NCBI GenBank assembly: GCA_039698035.1
Contig: JBDKSW010000019.1
Coordinates: forward strand, 62,001 to 126,000
Direction of reading: 5' to 3'
Length of the DNA stretch: 64,000 nucleotides
Origin: JAJFUI01 sp039698035
GTDB lineage: Bacteria > Planctomycetota > Planctomycetia > Pirellulales > Thermoguttaceae
The notes below the pieces were generated by a model. The model saw only the letters and a list, made by a program, of their open reading frames with translations. It did no database searches and was not told where the DNA came from. Below are positions 8,171 to 15,997 of this stretch, piece by piece; the first letter of the stretch is position 1; each line of letters begins with the position of its first letter. Both the position numbers and the translations under genes were made by a program.

Positions 8171-9541
8171 GTGATTGGTACGAAAGGCTGGCAACGATAC
8201 GCACCCGCGCTGATTTGCCTGGCGACGCTGCTGGCCTACAGCGGAGCGTTCCGCTGCCCGTTCGAGTTTGACGATGAAGGGGCCATTCTGACGAACCCGA
8301 CGATCCGACACGTCTGGACGGCCCTGGTGCCGCCGGGCGACGGATCGGCCGTGCAGCGACGACCGATCGCCAATCTCTCGCTGGCCCTGAACTATGCAAT
8401 CAGCGGTGTCGACGTTTGGAGCTACCACGTTTTCAACGTGGCAGCCCACATGGCCGCCGCGTTGCTGCTGTTCGGCATCGCGCGGCGCACTTGGCCCGCA
8501 GGCGGTGCCCGGTCGGCCTTCGCCATCGCGATCCTGTGGGCCGTGCACCCGCTGTTGACCGACGCCGTCACTTACGTCTCGCAGCGGACCGAGGTCTTGG
8601 CTGGCCTTTTTGCTCTGCTCACGATCTACTGTGTGATTCGCGGCTGGAACCTCATGGCCGTGACCGCCTGCGCCCTGGCGGTGGGCAGCAAGGAGTCGGC
8701 CCTGCTCGTTCCGGTGATCGTGGTCTTCTACGACCGTGCGTTCCTCGGCAAGCGGTGGTCCGATCGCTGGAAACTCTACGCCGGCTTGGCTGCCACCTGG
8801 ACGATCCCCATACTGATGCTTCCGCACGGCAACGAGGGGACGGCCGTCTTCGGGCGCGGCGTCGAGTCGCTCGAGTACCTTCTAGTTCAGTGCGGCGTCA
8901 TTGTCCACTACCTTCGCCTCAGCTTCTGGCCCGCGCCGTTGGTGTGCGACTACGGTTTTCCGCATTCGCCATCGCCGATGGAGGTCATCCCATCCCTGCT
9001 CATCATCATCGCCCTGCTGGCCGGAATCGTCGTTGCCTGGCGATACCAGCCGTGGCTGGGCTTTTTGGGCATCTGGTTCTTCGCCATCCTGGCGCCCAGC
9101 TCCAGCATCATCCCCGTTGCGCAGCAAGTCGCTGCCGAAAAGCGGATGTACCTGCCGCTGGCCGCCGTGGTCGTGCTCGCAGTGGTCGTCGCTCGGCGAA
9201 TGCGCTGCCCCGGCTGGCTTGCCGTGCCGGCGGTGGTCCTGCTCACCGCCCTGACATTCCAGCGCAACCTGGATTACGAAAGCCCCGTGACGCTCTGGGC
9301 CGACACCGCGACCAAGCTGCCGCAAAACGCCAGGGCATGCAACAATCTGGGTGTCGCGCTCGGCCGAGAAGGACACTTCGAGGAGGCCGCCACGTTCTGC
9401 CGCGCGGCCATCCGGCTCGACCCGAACTATGCAGACGCCTACAACAATCTGGGCATCGCGCTACACAAGCTGGGCAACCGCAATCAGGCGTCCGCCTGCC
9501 TTCGCCGCGCAAGCCAGCTTTACTCGCGGAACAGCAGGTAG
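8171..9541 (+). CDS. TMTC-like multi-pass membrane protein with C-terminal TPR repeats
   Basis: A 456-residue protein starting at GTG. It has about ten membrane segments from residue 10 to 360, then TPR units to the end (NNLGVALGREGHFEEA, YNNLGIALHKLGN). The N-terminal part carries the conserved FEFDDEGAIL, RPIANLSLALNY and AVHPLLTDAVTYVSQR motifs seen in the TMTC/DUF1736 group, relatives of protein O-mannosyltransferases with an acidic pair after the first membrane segment. The likely role is membrane-linked sugar transfer from a lipid carrier to an exported acceptor, but this is inferred from the fold. It is divergent from lexA and stands alone; a second, longer member of the same type lies at 15998-17953. 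Confidence 0.75.
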   Translation: MIGTKGWQRYAPALICLATLLAYSGAFRCPFEFDDEGAILTNPTIRHVWTALVPPGDGSAVQRRPIANLSLALNYAISGVDVWSYHVFNVAAHMAAALLLFGIARRTWPAGGARSAFAIAILWAVHPLLTDAVTYVSQRTEVLAGLFALLTIYCVIRGWNLMAVTACALAVGSKESALLVPVIVVFYDRAFLGKRWSDRWKLYAGLAATWTIPILMLPHGNEGTAVFGRGVESLEYLLVQCGVIVHYLRLSFWPAPLVCDYGFPHSPSPMEVIPSLLIIIALLAGIVVAWRYQPWLGFLGIWFFAILAPSSSIIPVAQQVAAEKRMYLPLAAVVVLAVVVARRMRCPGWLAVPAVVLLTALTFQRNLDYESPVTLWADTATKLPQNARACNNLGVALGREGHFEEAATFCRAAIRLDPNYADAYNNLGIALHKLGNRNQASACLRRASQLYSRNSR

Positions 9542-9598
9542 ATCGGACGCCTTCGCGCCCGATGGCCGTTCGCCGGACGACAAACCAACCGTTGCGAT

Positions 9599-10183
9599 TT
9601 AGGCTTGCGACGGAAAGCGTTCCCGCACGGCCGTGCGAACTTCCTCGAGCCAGCCGCGGCGCTGCTCCGCCGTGCTCATGATGATCGACTCGAAGTTGCG
9701 TCGCTGAAAATCCGTGATGCCGCAGAAGCCGAAAACACACGTCTTCCAAAGATTCTCGAGTGGATCGCCGAACAGCCGCAATTCGTCTTCCCGAGGCGTG
9801 TTCGAGGTGGTGAACACCAGCGCCCGGCGGCCCGCCACTAGCGATTCGACGCCGCTGGGACCGAAGCGATAGATGACGCCCTGCCGCCAAACGCGGTCGA
9901 TCCAGCCCTTCAAGATAGCCGGCGGCATGGCCCACCAGTTCGGATGCACGACCAGATAACCGTCGGCCGTCGTCACCTCGCGGCAATGCTGGGCGACGAT
10001 CGGGTCGAGGGAGCTGTTGCGCGGAATTTCGTCGTGCGGCAGGATCGGGTCGAACTTTTCGGCGTAGAGATCGTGGAAGACAACCTCATGTCCGGCCGCC
10101 TTCAACGCCTCGATCGCCGTCGCGGCAATCGCGTGACAAAAACTACCCGGATGCTGATGGCCAAGCAAAACAAGGATTTTCAT
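9599..10183 (-). CDS. Flavodoxin-fold NAD(P)H dehydrogenase (quinone) family protein
   Basis: A 194-residue protein of the flavodoxin-like NAD(P)H quinone reductase family (KefF/MdaB-like). The N-terminus MKILVLLGHQHPGSF forms the first strand and FMN phosphate loop, HPNWWAMPPAILKGWIDRV is the FMN ring contact helix typical of the family (the quoted part is shortened here to WWAMPPAILKGW), and FTTSNTP follows. It is expected to bind FMN and carry out two-electron reduction of quinones or similar electrophiles in the cytoplasm. It begins 30 bases after the stop of the glucan phosphorylase gene on the same strand, so the two may be cotranscribed, though no functional link is obvious. Confidence 0.85.
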   Translation of the reverse strand: MKILVLLGHQHPGSFCHAIAATAIEALKAAGHEVVFHDLYAEKFDPILPHDEIPRNSSLDPIVAQHCREVTTADGYLVVHPNWWAMPPAILKGWIDRVWRQGVIYRFGPSGVESLVAGRRALVFTTSNTPREDELRLFGDPLENLWKTCVFGFCGITDFQRRNFESIIMSTAEQRRGWLEEVRTAVRERFPSQA

Positions 10184-10213
10184 CGGGTGACCCGTCGCAA
10201 TTCCCAGTCTCCA

Positions 10214-12418
10214 CTACCTCACGTCCATGTCGCAACTGACGCCGCCGGCGGCCGGCAGGTAGCACTTGTGGACATAGTCGGCCACCATGCGGTCGGCACT
10301 GAATCGCCAGGCCAGCGAACTGATCGAGTTCATCATCCGCTTGATCCAGTGGCCCGGCAATCCGTCCACGTCGCGATCGTAATAAAGCGGAATCACCTCT
10401 TCGATCAGCACGCGGTACAGGTCGGCCGTGTCCCGGGCATCGGTCACCCGCTCGTCCACGTGCGACGTGCCCTTGCCGATGGCGAACCCGTTCGTACCGT
10501 CGTAGGCCTCGGCCCACCAACCGTCAAGAATCGACAGGTTCAGCGCGCCGTTGAGGACCGCCTTTTGACCGCTTGTGCCGGAAGCCTCCAACGGACGCCG
10601 AGGGTTGTTCAACCACACGTCCACGCCCTGAATCAGGTGGCGACAGACGTTGATGTCATAATCCTCGACGAAGGCGATGCGACCGGCGAATCGCGGATCG
10701 TGCCGGAGGTTGGCGATTTTCTGGATCAACTGTTTGCCCGGCTCGTCGGCCGGATGGGCCTTGCCGGCAAAGATGATCTGCACGGGCCGCTCGGGGTCGT
10801 TGATCATCTGATCCAACCGATCCGGATCGTTCAGGATCATCGCGGCCCGCTTGTACGTCGCAAACCGGCGTCCGAAACCGAGCGTCAAAACGTTCGGATC
10901 GAGAATGTTCCGAGCTGCCTCGACCGCCTCGTCACTCTCGCCGCGACGCCGGCACTGGCGGCTAGTCCGGCGGCGAACGAAGGCCAGCAAAAGGTTTTTC
11001 AGGGCGTAGTGCGTTTCCCAAAGCTCGCCGGGATCGATGTCGTGGATACCCTGCCAGACGTCCGGCTCGCCCATCCGACGCATCCAATTTGCCGGGAAAT
11101 AGCGGTCGTAAAGCTGCTGCATCTGCCAGGCGAGCCAACTTTCGATATGGACGCCGTTGGTGATGTGACCGATCGGGATTTCTTCCTCGACGCGCCACGG
11201 CCAGAGGTGGGCCCACATCCGCCGCGTCACGTGCCCGTGCAGATTGCTCACGGCATTCGCCCGGCGAGACAGCTTGAGGCCGAGCACCGTCATGCAGAAT
11301 GTCTCGTGCTCGTTTTGCGGCTCGACCCGTCCGAGCCCCATCAATTGCTCGGTCGAAATGCCCAGCTCGTCGCGCAGCGGTCCAAGATGCTCCTCGATCA
11401 GGTTGCGATCAAACCGGTCGTGTCCGGCCGGCACGGGCGTGTGCGTCGTGAAGACCGTCCGCTGCGCAACGTCGCGCAGGGCCGTGTCAAAGCTCATGCC
11501 GTCGTCCTTCATGCGGACCCGAATGGCCTCGATCGTCGCAAACGCGCTGTGCCCTTCGTTCAAGTGATAGACGCCCGGATGAATACCCAAGGCGCTGAGC
11601 GCCCTCATGCCGCCGACGCCGGCCACCATTTCCTGCCGAATGCGCGTGCGATTGTCGCCGCCGTACAGCCGGGCGGTCAGCTCGCGGTCCTCGGGGCTGT
11701 TGCTCGGCACGTCGCAGTCCAACAGATAGAGCCGCACGCGACCGACGTTCATCAGCCAGACCTTGGCAAGCAGCCGGCCCTGCCGCGTATCAATCCGAAC
11801 CGTGATCGGCTTCCCGTCTGGCCCAAGCGCGGGCGTCATCGGCAGATTCTCGACCTTCGTGTCGAGATACTCCTCGCTCTGCCAGCCGTTGATGTCCAAG
11901 TGCTGCTTGAAATAGCCCTGATCGTAAAACAGGCCGACCGCAACCAGCGGGACGCCCAGGCCGCTGGCGCTTTTGATGTGGTCGCCCGACAACACCCCAA
12001 GGCCGCCCGAGTAGACCGGAATCGACTCGTGAACGCCAAACTCGAGCGAGAAGTAGGCCACCGGCTTGCTGCCTAAGACGCCGGCGTGCGTCCGCCCCCA
12101 AGACGGCGTTTCAGCGACATATTCCTTCAACCGGCGATACGCCTGATTGATGCGACTGTAGAGGACCAACTCGGCCGCCCGCATCTCCAATCGCTCGGGC
12201 GTGAATTCGGCCAACAGGGCGATCGGGTTGTGGTCGAGCTGGCGCCAGCGGATCGGATCGAGATCACGGAAAAGGTTGATGACCTCGGCGTGCCAACTCC
12301 ACCAAAGGTTTCGGGCCAACGCAACACACTTGTCGTACTGCGTTTCAGCCGTAAGTCCAAAAGCCGCAGTTCGTTGCGGCAAGTGCATCGGAGGCGATTC
12401 GACCGGGCTCATACACAC
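10214..12418 (-). CDS. glgP: Alpha-glucan phosphorylase (GT35)
   Basis: A 734-residue glucan phosphorylase of the shorter bacterial type. It releases glucose 1-phosphate from glycogen-like alpha-1,4-glucans using pyridoxal phosphate. The PLP lysine is K619 in EASGTSGQKAVLNG. Other family marks are YFSLEFGVHESIPVYSGGLG near the N-terminus (quoted in part as SLEFGVHES and YSGGLGVLSGDH) and HLNEGHSAF. The start ATG at 12418 is followed by in-frame ATGs at 12412 and 12388; the first is kept, with a weak ribosome site. A perfect TATAAT lies about 50 bases upstream. No other glycogen genes are near; the following gene is a flavodoxin-fold oxidoreductase. Confidence 0.95.
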   Translation of the reverse strand: MCMSPVESPPMHLPQRTAAFGLTAETQYDKCVALARNLWWSWHAEVINLFRDLDPIRWRQLDHNPIALLAEFTPERLEMRAAELVLYSRINQAYRRLKEYVAETPSWGRTHAGVLGSKPVAYFSLEFGVHESIPVYSGGLGVLSGDHIKSASGLGVPLVAVGLFYDQGYFKQHLDINGWQSEEYLDTKVENLPMTPALGPDGKPITVRIDTRQGRLLAKVWLMNVGRVRLYLLDCDVPSNSPEDRELTARLYGGDNRTRIRQEMVAGVGGMRALSALGIHPGVYHLNEGHSAFATIEAIRVRMKDDGMSFDTALRDVAQRTVFTTHTPVPAGHDRFDRNLIEEHLGPLRDELGISTEQLMGLGRVEPQNEHETFCMTVLGLKLSRRANAVSNLHGHVTRRMWAHLWPWRVEEEIPIGHITNGVHIESWLAWQMQQLYDRYFPANWMRRMGEPDVWQGIHDIDPGELWETHYALKNLLLAFVRRRTSRQCRRRGESDEAVEAARNILDPNVLTLGFGRRFATYKRAAMILNDPDRLDQMINDPERPVQIIFAGKAHPADEPGKQLIQKIANLRHDPRFAGRIAFVEDYDINVCRHLIQGVDVWLNNPRRPLEASGTSGQKAVLNGALNLSILDGWWAEAYDGTNGFAIGKGTSHVDERVTDARDTADLYRVLIEEVIPLYYDRDVDGLPGHWIKRMMNSISSLAWRFSADRMVADYVHKCYLPAAGGVSCDMDVR

Positions 12419-12464
12419 CTACTACTCGGATGGGGGAGAAAATCCGTCCAAACGCGGACAGAAT

Positions 12465-12470
12465 ATTATA
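12465..12470 (-). promoter_or_regulatory. Candidate -10 element for glgP
   Basis: The minus strand reads TATAAT here, 46 bases before the glgP start codon. No good -35 hexamer lies at the right distance, so either an activator is needed or the match is chance. Confidence 0.35.
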
Positions 12471-12566
12471 GCCGTCCCTCAGGAACGAGACGACCCCAGT
12501 TGCTATCGACCGCGGAACAGCCCTAGCTCCGATATTGCCAGAGGCCGTTTCTTGGGCGACGTGCGG

Positions 12567-13745
12567 CTAGCTTCGCCCACCGGCCGGCCCTTCGATCCAA
12601 CCGCCGCCCAGCACTCGGTCCCCCTGGTAACAGACGGCCCCTTGACCCGGGGCCACGCCGTAACACGGCTCTTCGAAGCAAACCCGGAAGCGACCGCCGA
12701 CCAACCGCTCGACCCGCGCGTCGACGGCCGGGCTGCGATACCGAATCTTGACGGAACAAGAAAACGGGCCCTCGGACACCGCGACGTCCGGCCAGTCGAC
12801 CAGCCAGTTGGCCTCGGCGGCGAACAGCTCGGTTCGCGCCAGGTCTTCGCGTGTGCCCATCACCACGCGGCGGCTGTCCGGCTCGATCCGAACGACGTAG
12901 CGCGGCTCGCCAAACGCCACGCCAAGCCCCTTCCGCTGGCCAATCGTGAATTGCTCGAACCCGCGATGATGGCCAACAACCGCGCCGTCCGTGGTCACGA
13001 TCTCGCCCGAGCTGTCGAGGCCGCCGCGACGTTGGCGAATGAATCGGGCGTGATCCTGGTCGGGCACGAAGCAGATTTCCTGGCTGTCTCGCTTCGCCGC
13101 CACGCGCAGCCCCAGCCGCGCGGCCATCCGTCGGATCTCCTCCTTGCGATGCCCGCCCACGGGAAACATCAGCCGTGGCAAGAAGGAACGCTGGATCCCG
13201 AACAGCACGTAGGACTGGTCCTTGGTCGCATCCAAGCCACGGCACAGCGCGACCTGCCCGTCCGCCGTCGGCAGGAGCCTCGCGTAGTGGCCCGTCGCAA
13301 CATACTGGGCCCCGAGTTGGTCGGCGTAGTCGAACAGGCGGCCGAACTTCAACCACGTGTTGCAAACGATGCACGGGTTCGGCGTCCGTCCGGCAACATA
13401 TTCCCTGACGAAGTACTCGACGATCCGATCGAACTCGGCCTGGAAGTTCACGACATAGAAAGGGATGCCAAGCATGTCGGCCACCCGACGGGCATCGGCC
13501 GCGTCGGCCGCCGTGCAGCAGCCCTGCTTGCCGCAACTGGCTTGCTCGGAACTTCCCTCGCCCTCCCTTGAGAGAGGGCCGCATGGACAACTGCCATCGC
13601 CGGCCGGCGGGAGAGGCGGCTGAGGCGAGGGCTGCTGCCCATGCCGCATGAAGACGCCGACCACGTCGTGCCCCTGCTCGCGCAGCAGCCAAGCCGCCAC
13701 GCTGCTGTCCACGCCGCCCGACATTGCCAGAATCACACGAGCCAT
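12567..13745 (-). CDS. mnmA: tRNA-specific 2-thiouridylase MnmA
   Basis: A 392-residue enzyme that thiolates U34 in the wobble position of tRNAs for Lys, Glu and Gln. The PP-loop ATP site is MSGGVDSSVAA at the N-terminus; the first catalytic cysteine is in NPCIVCNTW and the second in FEEPCYGVAPGQG, and ATGHYAR is present. The ATG at 13745 is preferred over one six codons upstream because it places the PP-loop at the usual distance. Between GVFMRHGQQ and KQGCCTA the protein has a low-complexity Pro/Gly/Ser stretch of about 30 residues. The DNA for this stretch contains a 25-base element that recurs, inverted, just ahead of prfB, so a mobile palindrome appears to have settled in a permissive loop. 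Confidence 0.95.
   Translation of the reverse strand: MARVILAMSGGVDSSVAAWLLREQGHDVVGVFMRHGQQPSPQPPLPPAGDGSCPCGPLSREGEGSSEQASCGKQGCCTAADAADARRVADMLGIPFYVVNFQAEFDRIVEYFVREYVAGRTPNPCIVCNTWLKFGRLFDYADQLGAQYVATGHYARLLPTADGQVALCRGLDATKDQSYVLFGIQRSFLPRLMFPVGGHRKEEIRRMAARLGLRVAAKRDSQEICFVPDQDHARFIRQRRGGLDSSGEIVTTDGAVVGHHRGFEQFTIGQRKGLGVAFGEPRYVVRIEPDSRRVVMGTREDLARTELFAAEANWLVDWPDVAVSEGPFSCSVKIRYRSPAVDARVERLVGGRFRVCFEEPCYGVAPGQGAVCYQGDRVLGGGWIEGPAGGRS
13607..13631 (-). repeat. REP-like element inside mnmA
   Basis: On the minus strand this 25-base segment starts CCCTCGCCTCAGCC and ends CCTCTCCCGC. It matches 24 of 25 bases of the element at 13940-13964 on the plus strand. It lies within the coding sequence and is translated in frame; a CCCTCTCTCAAGGGAGGG hairpin is close by on the same strand. 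Confidence 0.75.
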
Positions 13746-13909
13746 CAGCCGACACCACCCCATGAGCCGCCGGATTCGCCATCACACCTGCCAGGCAAGC
13801 TCGAAATGCCTTCCACGTCGCTCCGCGCCCCAGCAACCATTAAAACCGCCCTGCCGTCTCGCTGGCAAGCGGACTCTCGTCTCGCCTATCCACGCCGTGC
13901 GGCGGGGAA

Positions 13910-13915
13910 TATAAT
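13910..13915 (+). promoter_or_regulatory. Candidate -10 element for prfB
   Basis: A perfect TATAAT 94 bases before the prfB start. No convincing -35 is seen 16-18 bases upstream. If used, the transcript leader would contain the REP-like element at 13940-13964. Confidence 0.35.
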
Positions 13916-13939
13916 CTGTTGGAGTGGTTTGGGCAGCAA

Positions 13940-13964
13940 CCCTCGCCTCAGCCCCCTCTCCCGC
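13940..13964 (+). repeat. REP-like element in prfB leader
   Basis: This 25-base segment differs at one base from the element embedded in mnmA (13607-13631) and lies in the opposite orientation, with its end 44 bases before the prfB start codon. Related CCCTC/GAGGG palindromes occur at 38273, 47469 and 60537. Confidence 0.75.
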
Positions 13965-14008
13965 TTGGCGGACGGGCCAAGTCAACGAAGTCCCAGGAAA
14001 TCGGCGCC

Positions 14009-15104
14009 ATGGAACGCGAGACTATCGACCGTGCGGAGGCCATTCAGCAGCGGATCGTTCAACTGCGGGACTCTCTTTGACTACGAAACCAAGCAGAAAA
14101 AGGCCGTGGAGATCGACCAGCACATGGCCGCTCCCGATTTTTGGGCCAACCAGGAACGAGCGCTCGAGGTCGTCGCCGAGCTGAAATCGCTGAAGGCCGT
14201 CATGAAGCCTCTCGAAGAGGCCATCAAGATGGCGGACGATCTGGCCGCGTTGGTCGAAATGGCCCAGGAGGATGAGGAACTGGGCGCGGAAGTGCCCGGC
14301 GAATTGGATCGCGTCGAACGCCTGGTCGAGGACCTGGAGACCAAGGCGCTGCTGAACGGCCCGCTCGACCCCAATCCCGCCTTGCTGACGATCAACGCCC
14401 GCGACGGCGGCACCGACGCCAACGACTGGGCCGAGATGCTCTTGCGCATGTACCTCAACTGGGCCAGGGAAAACGACTACGAAACCGAGATCCTCGACCG
14501 CCAAGACAACGAAGAGGCCGGGATCACCAGCGCCACGATCGCCGTCCGCGGACCGATGGCTTACGGATATCTCAAGGGCGAGAGCGGCATCCACCGGCTC
14601 GTCCGCATCAGCCCATTCAACGCCGAAGGCAAACGACAGACCAGCTTTGCCGCGGTCGACGTCTCGCCTGAAATTTCCGAACAGTCCAACGTCGAAATCC
14701 GCCCAGAAGATCTCGAGGAGCAGGTGTTCCGCGCCAGCGGCCCCGGCGGCCAGCACGTCAACAAGACATCGAGCGCCGTGCGGCTCATCCACCACCCGAC
14801 CGGGATCGTCGTGGCCTGCCAGAGCGAGCGAAGCCAGCACAAGAATCGCTCGACAGCCATGAAAATGCTCCGTGCGCGAATCGCTCGCATCGCCGAGGAA
14901 AAGCGCGAGGCGGAAGCCGCGGCCAAATACAACCAGATGCCGAAGGTCGGCTTCGGCTCGCAGATTCGCAGCTACTTCCTGCACCCCGATCAGCGGGTCA
15001 AGGACTCGCGAACCGGCTGCACCGACACCCGGTTTCACAACGTACTGGACGGTCACATCCAGCCGTTCCTGGACGCCTACTTACGATATCGGGCCGGCAA
15101 ATAG
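14009..15104 (+). CDS. prfB: Peptide chain release factor 2, with programmed +1 frameshift
   Basis: Release factor 2 ends translation at UGA and UAA. The coding sequence is split: 23 codons from the ATG at 14009, then an in-frame TGA (14078-14080) directly after CTT and followed by C. A +1 slip (skipping T14078) joins the frame that runs to 15104, giving 364 residues, the usual RF2 length. The main frame has the SPF tripeptide that reads the stop codon (VRISPFNAEG) and the GGQ peptidyl-tRNA hydrolysis motif (SGPGGQHVNK). The CTT-TGA-C site is the classic autoregulatory one. The ATG follows CAGGAAA; the spliced N-terminus MERETIDRAEAIQQRI reads as the normal first helix. An annotation without the frameshift would misplace the start. 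Confidence 0.96.
14063..14081 (+). promoter_or_regulatory. prfB programmed +1 frameshift site
   Basis: The codons are CTG CGG GAC TCT CTT TGA C. The CTT TGA C core is identical to that of E. coli prfB. The internal Shine-Dalgarno-like stimulator is weak here (GCGGGA, about 4-5 bases from CTT, instead of AGGGGG). When RF2 is scarce the ribosome pauses at TGA and slips +1, restoring RF2 synthesis. Confidence 0.92.
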
Positions 15105-15110
15105 CAGGGA

Positions 15111-15139
15111 TTGCCGGTCGACCGAGACGGTGATACATT
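15111..15139 (+). promoter_or_regulatory. Candidate promoter for the 15181 gene pair
   Basis: TTGCCG (15111-15116) and TACATT (15134-15139) are 17 bases apart, each with four of six consensus bases, and lie 42 bases before the start of the 71-residue gene. Confidence 0.35.
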
Positions 15140-15180
15140 GGAGGCGAACCCCGAGAAATTCCCGCGAGGGCAGCCAAACC

Positions 15181-15396
15181 ATGTCGCCCGAAAAAATCGA
15201 GCAGTTGAAACGTCAATACACCGGCAAGCGATTGCAGGTCGACGCCCGGCGGCCCGAACTCACCCGATTCGCGGGGCGGATCGGCCGCGTCGTCACGGTC
15301 AATCACAATGGCCGAACGCTGGTCCAGTTCGACGGACCCGACACGAGTTGGTACGACATCCATCCCGAGTTCCTCACGTTGGAGCCATCCGAATGA
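15181..15396 (+). CDS. Small conserved protein of unknown function (71 aa)
   Basis: A 71-residue protein, ATG at 15181, with no membrane segment. The first 22 residues are basic and helical (KIEQLKRQYTGKR), and the rest reads as a small beta-barrel-like unit (GRIGRVVTVNHNGRTLVQF), reminiscent of KOW/SH3-type folds. Its stop overlaps the start of the Coa1-like gene (ATGA), so the two are translationally coupled. I do not recognise a named family; codon use matches its neighbours, which supports it as real. Confidence 0.7.
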   Translation: MSPEKIEQLKRQYTGKRLQVDARRPELTRFAGRIGRVVTVNHNGRTLVQFDGPDTSWYDIHPEFLTLEPSE

Positions 15397-15953
15397 ACAC
15401 AGACATTTCGGACGCCGTCGCCGTGAAAGTCGCCAAGGTCGCCGCGAGAAAACGCGGTTGGTTCAAACGCCACTGGCTCTGGTTCTTGCCAACGTTGGTC
15501 GTGCTCATTGCGGCCCTCGGCGCGGGCGTTGCCTACTGGTCGCTCTTCGTCAGCATCTATCGCTTAGACGTGGTCCAGGCCGCGATGAAGACGATCAAGG
15601 CCGACAAGACGCTCCAAGAAAAGCTCGGGGCTCCCCTTCACAAAGTCTGGTGGCCGTCGCGCGAAGCAATTCCCAACGCCCGAATCGAGGAACGCGAGAA
15701 GGACGTTCTTTGGAACATCCACGGGACCAAGGGCGTCGCCAAGGCGCACGTCTTGGCCCAAATGAGGCTCGGCCAGTGGCAGACTGTTTTGCTTGAAGTC
15801 ACCTTGGCGGACGGCAAGAAGATCTCGCTCGGCGGTGGAGGCGACAAGGCGGACGACGCGCCCGTCTATCAAGCGCCCAAACCCAAGCCGGGCGACAAGA
15901 GCTCGGAGCGTAACGCCCCGCCGCCGAACGTGGACCTGAAAATCCCGGAGTAG
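15393..15953 (+). CDS. Coa1-like single-pass membrane protein
   Basis: A 186-residue protein with a basic N-terminus (ARKRGWFKRHW), one membrane segment at about 28-50, and a globular domain that resembles the cytochrome oxidase assembly protein 1 (Coa1/DUF1783) family: FVSIYRLDVVQAAMKTIKADK, LGAPLHKVWWP and a beta-rich segment (quoted parts are the recognisable ones). The C-terminus is a Pro/Lys-rich tail. Coa1 proteins in mitochondria help load haem and copper into oxidase; in bacteria the family is common but its role is untested. No oxidase gene is near. It overlaps the preceding 71-residue gene by four bases. Confidence 0.65.
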   Translation: MNTDISDAVAVKVAKVAARKRGWFKRHWLWFLPTLVVLIAALGAGVAYWSLFVSIYRLDVVQAAMKTIKADKTLQEKLGAPLHKVWWPSREAIPNARIEEREKDVLWNIHGTKGVAKAHVLAQMRLGQWQTVLLEVTLADGKKISLGGGGDKADDAPVYQAPKPKPGDKSSERNAPPPNVDLKIPE

Positions 15954-15975
15954 CGTCGTCGCAACCGGACGACGC
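15953..15975. terminator. Hairpin between convergent genes
   Basis: GCGTCGTC (15953-15960) and GACGACGC (15968-15975) form a perfect 8-bp stem with a 7-base loop, starting at the stop codon of the Coa1-like gene and just before the end of the convergent TMTC-like gene. There is no T-run, so termination is only a possibility. Confidence 0.4.
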
Positions 15976-15997
15976 ACCCCAGAGCCCGGCATGGTGT

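Noticed and set aside
9944..12076. A 710-codon open frame opposite glgP
   Set aside because: Antisense to glgP with no domain and no ribosome site; a shadow of GC-rich third positions.
13641..14078. Extension of the RF2 reading frame upstream to 13641
   Set aside because: The open frame is accidental; the real N-terminus comes from the ATG at 14009 through the +1 frameshift, which restores the usual RF2 length and first helix.
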